Shown here: positions 42,668 through 43,826 of the stretch, piece after piece | Numbering within the stretch: position 1 is the first letter of the stretch | How the letters are laid out: each line of letters starts with the position of its first letter | Assembly: GCF_003611585.1 (NCBI RefSeq) | Contig: NZ_RAVW01000025.1 | Location: 1-43,826, forward strand | Length of the DNA stretch: 43,826 bases | Source of the DNA: Corallococcus exercitus | Lineage (GTDB): Bacteria; Myxococcota; Myxococcia; Myxococcales; Myxococcaceae | Reading direction: 5' to 3' | The notes under the pieces: generated by a model | Databases searched by the model: none | Seen by the model: only the letters and a program-made list of their open reading frames with translations | Told to the model about the DNA's origin: nothing | Made by a program: the position numbers and the translations under genes

Positions 42668-43072
42668 TCAGAAGGGCTGGAAGCAGTCGTAGTTGCGCTG
42701 GGAGACGATGCGGCCGTCGCGGAAGGTGAAGAACATGCCCAGCGACGCCCGCATCGTGCCTCCCGCGGGCAGGCTCCCCAGGGGCACCCGCAGCGTCGCG
42801 CTCCACTCCGCCTCCACCGCCACGGCGTCCCCCACGCAGAGCGCGGAAGTCACCTCGTAGCGCTGGGCCGATACGGCCTTCTGGCCCCGTTCGGCGGAGG
42901 ACAGCAGCGCCGTCAGGTCGCGCGTCGTCCCCTGGGGCGTCAGGCGGTTCGGGTACTCGTGCTGGCGCACCTCCGGGTGGAAGAAGGCGGCGAGGGCCTC
43001 TCCGGTCGCCCCCGCTTCGAGGGCCTGCAAGTAGCGCCGGGTGAACTCCAGGTTCGGCGAGGACTGGGACAT
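42668..43072 (-). CDS. SnoaL/NTF2-like protein
   Basis: A 134-residue protein of the SnoaL-like NTF2 fold: FTRRYLQALEAGATGEALAAFFHPEVRQHEYP, then beta strands (AVEAEWSATLRVPL, RASLGMFFTFRDGRIVSQRNY). Such proteins are small cyclases, isomerases or ligand binders. It is divergent from a MarR regulator with a shared operator region, so the MarR protein probably controls it. The ligand is unknown. Confidence 0.85.
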   Translation of the reverse strand: MSQSSPNLEFTRRYLQALEAGATGEALAAFFHPEVRQHEYPNRLTPQGTTRDLTALLSSAERGQKAVSAQRYEVTSALCVGDAVAVEAEWSATLRVPLGSLPAGGTMRASLGMFFTFRDGRIVSQRNYDCFQPF

Positions 43073-43135
43073 GGCGGGCTCCCTGGACCGGGCATCAGGA
43101 GGAATTGCACAACCCCGGTTTCACAACCTCCATTG

Positions 43136-43151
43136 CACAACTTGAGTTGTG
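43136..43151. promoter_or_regulatory. MarR-type operator
   Basis: CACAACTTGAGTTGTG is a dyad with 7-bp perfect arms and a 2-bp centre, in the intergenic region of the divergent SnoaL-like and MarR genes. ATTGCACAAC recurs at 43104-43113 and 43132-43141, and TTTCACAACC adds another half-site. This suggests one full and two partial sites for the regulator. Confidence 0.65.
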
Positions 43152-43169
43152 GATGCAAGACAAGGGGCC

Positions 43170-43664
43170 ATGGCACGTCGAGCGCGTGGGGGAAGTCCGG
43201 AGCTGGAGGCGTTGGACCTGGGACATCTGGCCCTCTTCGTGGGCATGCGGGTGAACGCGCTGGTGCTGGAGCGGGTGCACGCGGCGGGCTTCCCGGGGCT
43301 GCGGCAGGGGCATGGGTACGTGGTGCAGCACCTGCTGGAGGCGCCTCGCACCATCAGCGAGTTGGCGGAGCTGTTGGGCGTGACGCAGCAGGCGGCGTCC
43401 AAGACGGTCGCGGAGCTGAGGACGCTCGGCATCGTGGAGGCAGCGCCTTCAGACGACGCGCGGACCCGGCGGATCCGCCTGTCCGAGCGGGGCCATGCCG
43501 CCGTCGACACGACCCGGGACATCCGGGCGGATTTCGAAACGCGCTTCCGCCGCGCGCAGGGGGCCCAGGTGATTGACGAGACGCGCCGGGTGCTCGCGGC
43601 GGTGCTGGAGTCGCTGGGCGGCGCGGAGACGGTGCGGCGCCGGCGGGTGCGCGAGCCCCGCTGA
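43170..43664 (+). CDS. MarR-family transcriptional regulator
   Basis: A 164-residue winged-helix MarR regulator. The recognition region is TISELAELLGVTQQAASKTVAEL, and the wing is DDARTRRIRLSERG. It probably represses its own gene and the divergent SnoaL-like gene through the dyad in between. ATG 43170 is chosen because of AAGGGG just upstream; the earlier in-frame GTG lies inside the operator. Confidence 0.92.
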   Translation: MARRARGGSPELEALDLGHLALFVGMRVNALVLERVHAAGFPGLRQGHGYVVQHLLEAPRTISELAELLGVTQQAASKTVAELRTLGIVEAAPSDDARTRRIRLSERGHAAVDTTRDIRADFETRFRRAQGAQVIDETRRVLAAVLESLGGAETVRRRRVREPR

Positions 43665-43672
43665 CCGCGGGC

Positions 43673-43826
43673 TTATCCGGGCAGCGGACCGAAGGACTCC
43701 TCCGGATGCTCCAGCATCTCGCGCAGCGTGCTGGCGATGACGCCCGCGTGGTAGCCGTCGAGGAAGCGGTGGTCGAAGGACGCGTTGATGTTCATCACGT
43801 GGCCGGGCACCACCCTCCCCTCCTCC
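43673..43826 (-). CDS. 2-oxoacid dehydrogenase E2 acyltransferase, C-terminal part
   Basis: The last 50 codons of a gene cut by the window edge. The translation contains GHVMNINASFDHRFLDGYHAG, trimmed here to its key residues: the DHRFLDG motif holds the catalytic His and Asp of the E2 acyltransferase of pyruvate or branched-chain dehydrogenase complexes. The chain ends PEESFGPLPG. Which complex it belongs to cannot be told from this part. Confidence 0.82.
   Translation of the reverse strand, partial: EEGRVVPGHVMNINASFDHRFLDGYHAGVIASTLREMLEHPEESFGPLPG

Overview
The window is a 43.8 kb stretch of a very GC-rich chromosome. Codon third positions are almost all G/C. The gene content (ELWxxDGT-repeat lipoprotein, DUF4388 regulator, mevalonate-pathway operon, ECF sigma with zf-HC2 partners, tRNA-Leu beside an isc operon) fits a myxobacterium of the Myxococcaceae, Corallococcus or Myxococcus-like. 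That taxonomic call is inference; no 16S gene is present. Almost everything is ordinary chromosomal sequence. I see no phage, insertion sequence, CRISPR array or pseudogene.

Layout. 1-7.2 kb: Holliday-junction genes (yebC-ruvC-ruvA on the minus strand, with ruvB separated from them by a lipoprotein and a divergent MBL-fold gene), then a DUF4388 pseudo-receiver gene. 7.3-9.1 kb: an outer-membrane-type protein, a small Cys-rich protein and an Fpg/Nei glycosylase with Ala where the family has its catalytic N-terminal Pro. 9.3-13.5 kb: the RNA-repair locus rtcB-rtcA with divergent rtcR, and between them a near-consensus sigma-54 promoter and a 14-bp palindrome. 13.5-13.9 kb: five tandem copies of a 71-75 bp unit built on a perfect dyad; a sixth, inverted copy lies at 36.4 kb. 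13.9-17.9 kb: a four-gene operon of exported proteins (M24 peptidase-like lipoprotein, two other lipoproteins, a metzincin protease). 18.2-20.5 kb: ECF sigma factor, two zf-HC2 proteins and a small acidic protein. 21-25.3 kb: an unknown gene overlapping a DTW-domain tRNA modification gene, a DsbD-like transporter, and an SPFH/coiled-coil protein.

25.6-31 kb: a complete iscS-iscU-iscA-hscB-hscA-fdx Fe-S cluster operon without iscR, with a strong promoter, an internal terminator and a roughly 50-residue insertion in IscS; then tRNA-Leu(CAG). 31-35.1 kb: an envelope group (UPF0104 membrane protein, phosphodiesterase-fold protein, Omp85-type barrel). 35.1-41 kb: the mevalonate-to-IPP/DMAPP genes (fni, mvaA, mvk, mvaD, pmk), lacking only HMG-CoA synthase. 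41.1-43.8 kb: DsrE-like protein, HtpX, SnoaL-like protein divergent from a MarR regulator with a clear operator, and the C-terminus of a 2-oxoacid dehydrogenase E2 cut by the window edge.

The best candidates for something undescribed are the dispersed palindromic repeat family (array plus single copy), the Fpg-like enzyme with Ala in the nucleophile position, the IscS insertion, and the two-anti-sigma ECF locus.
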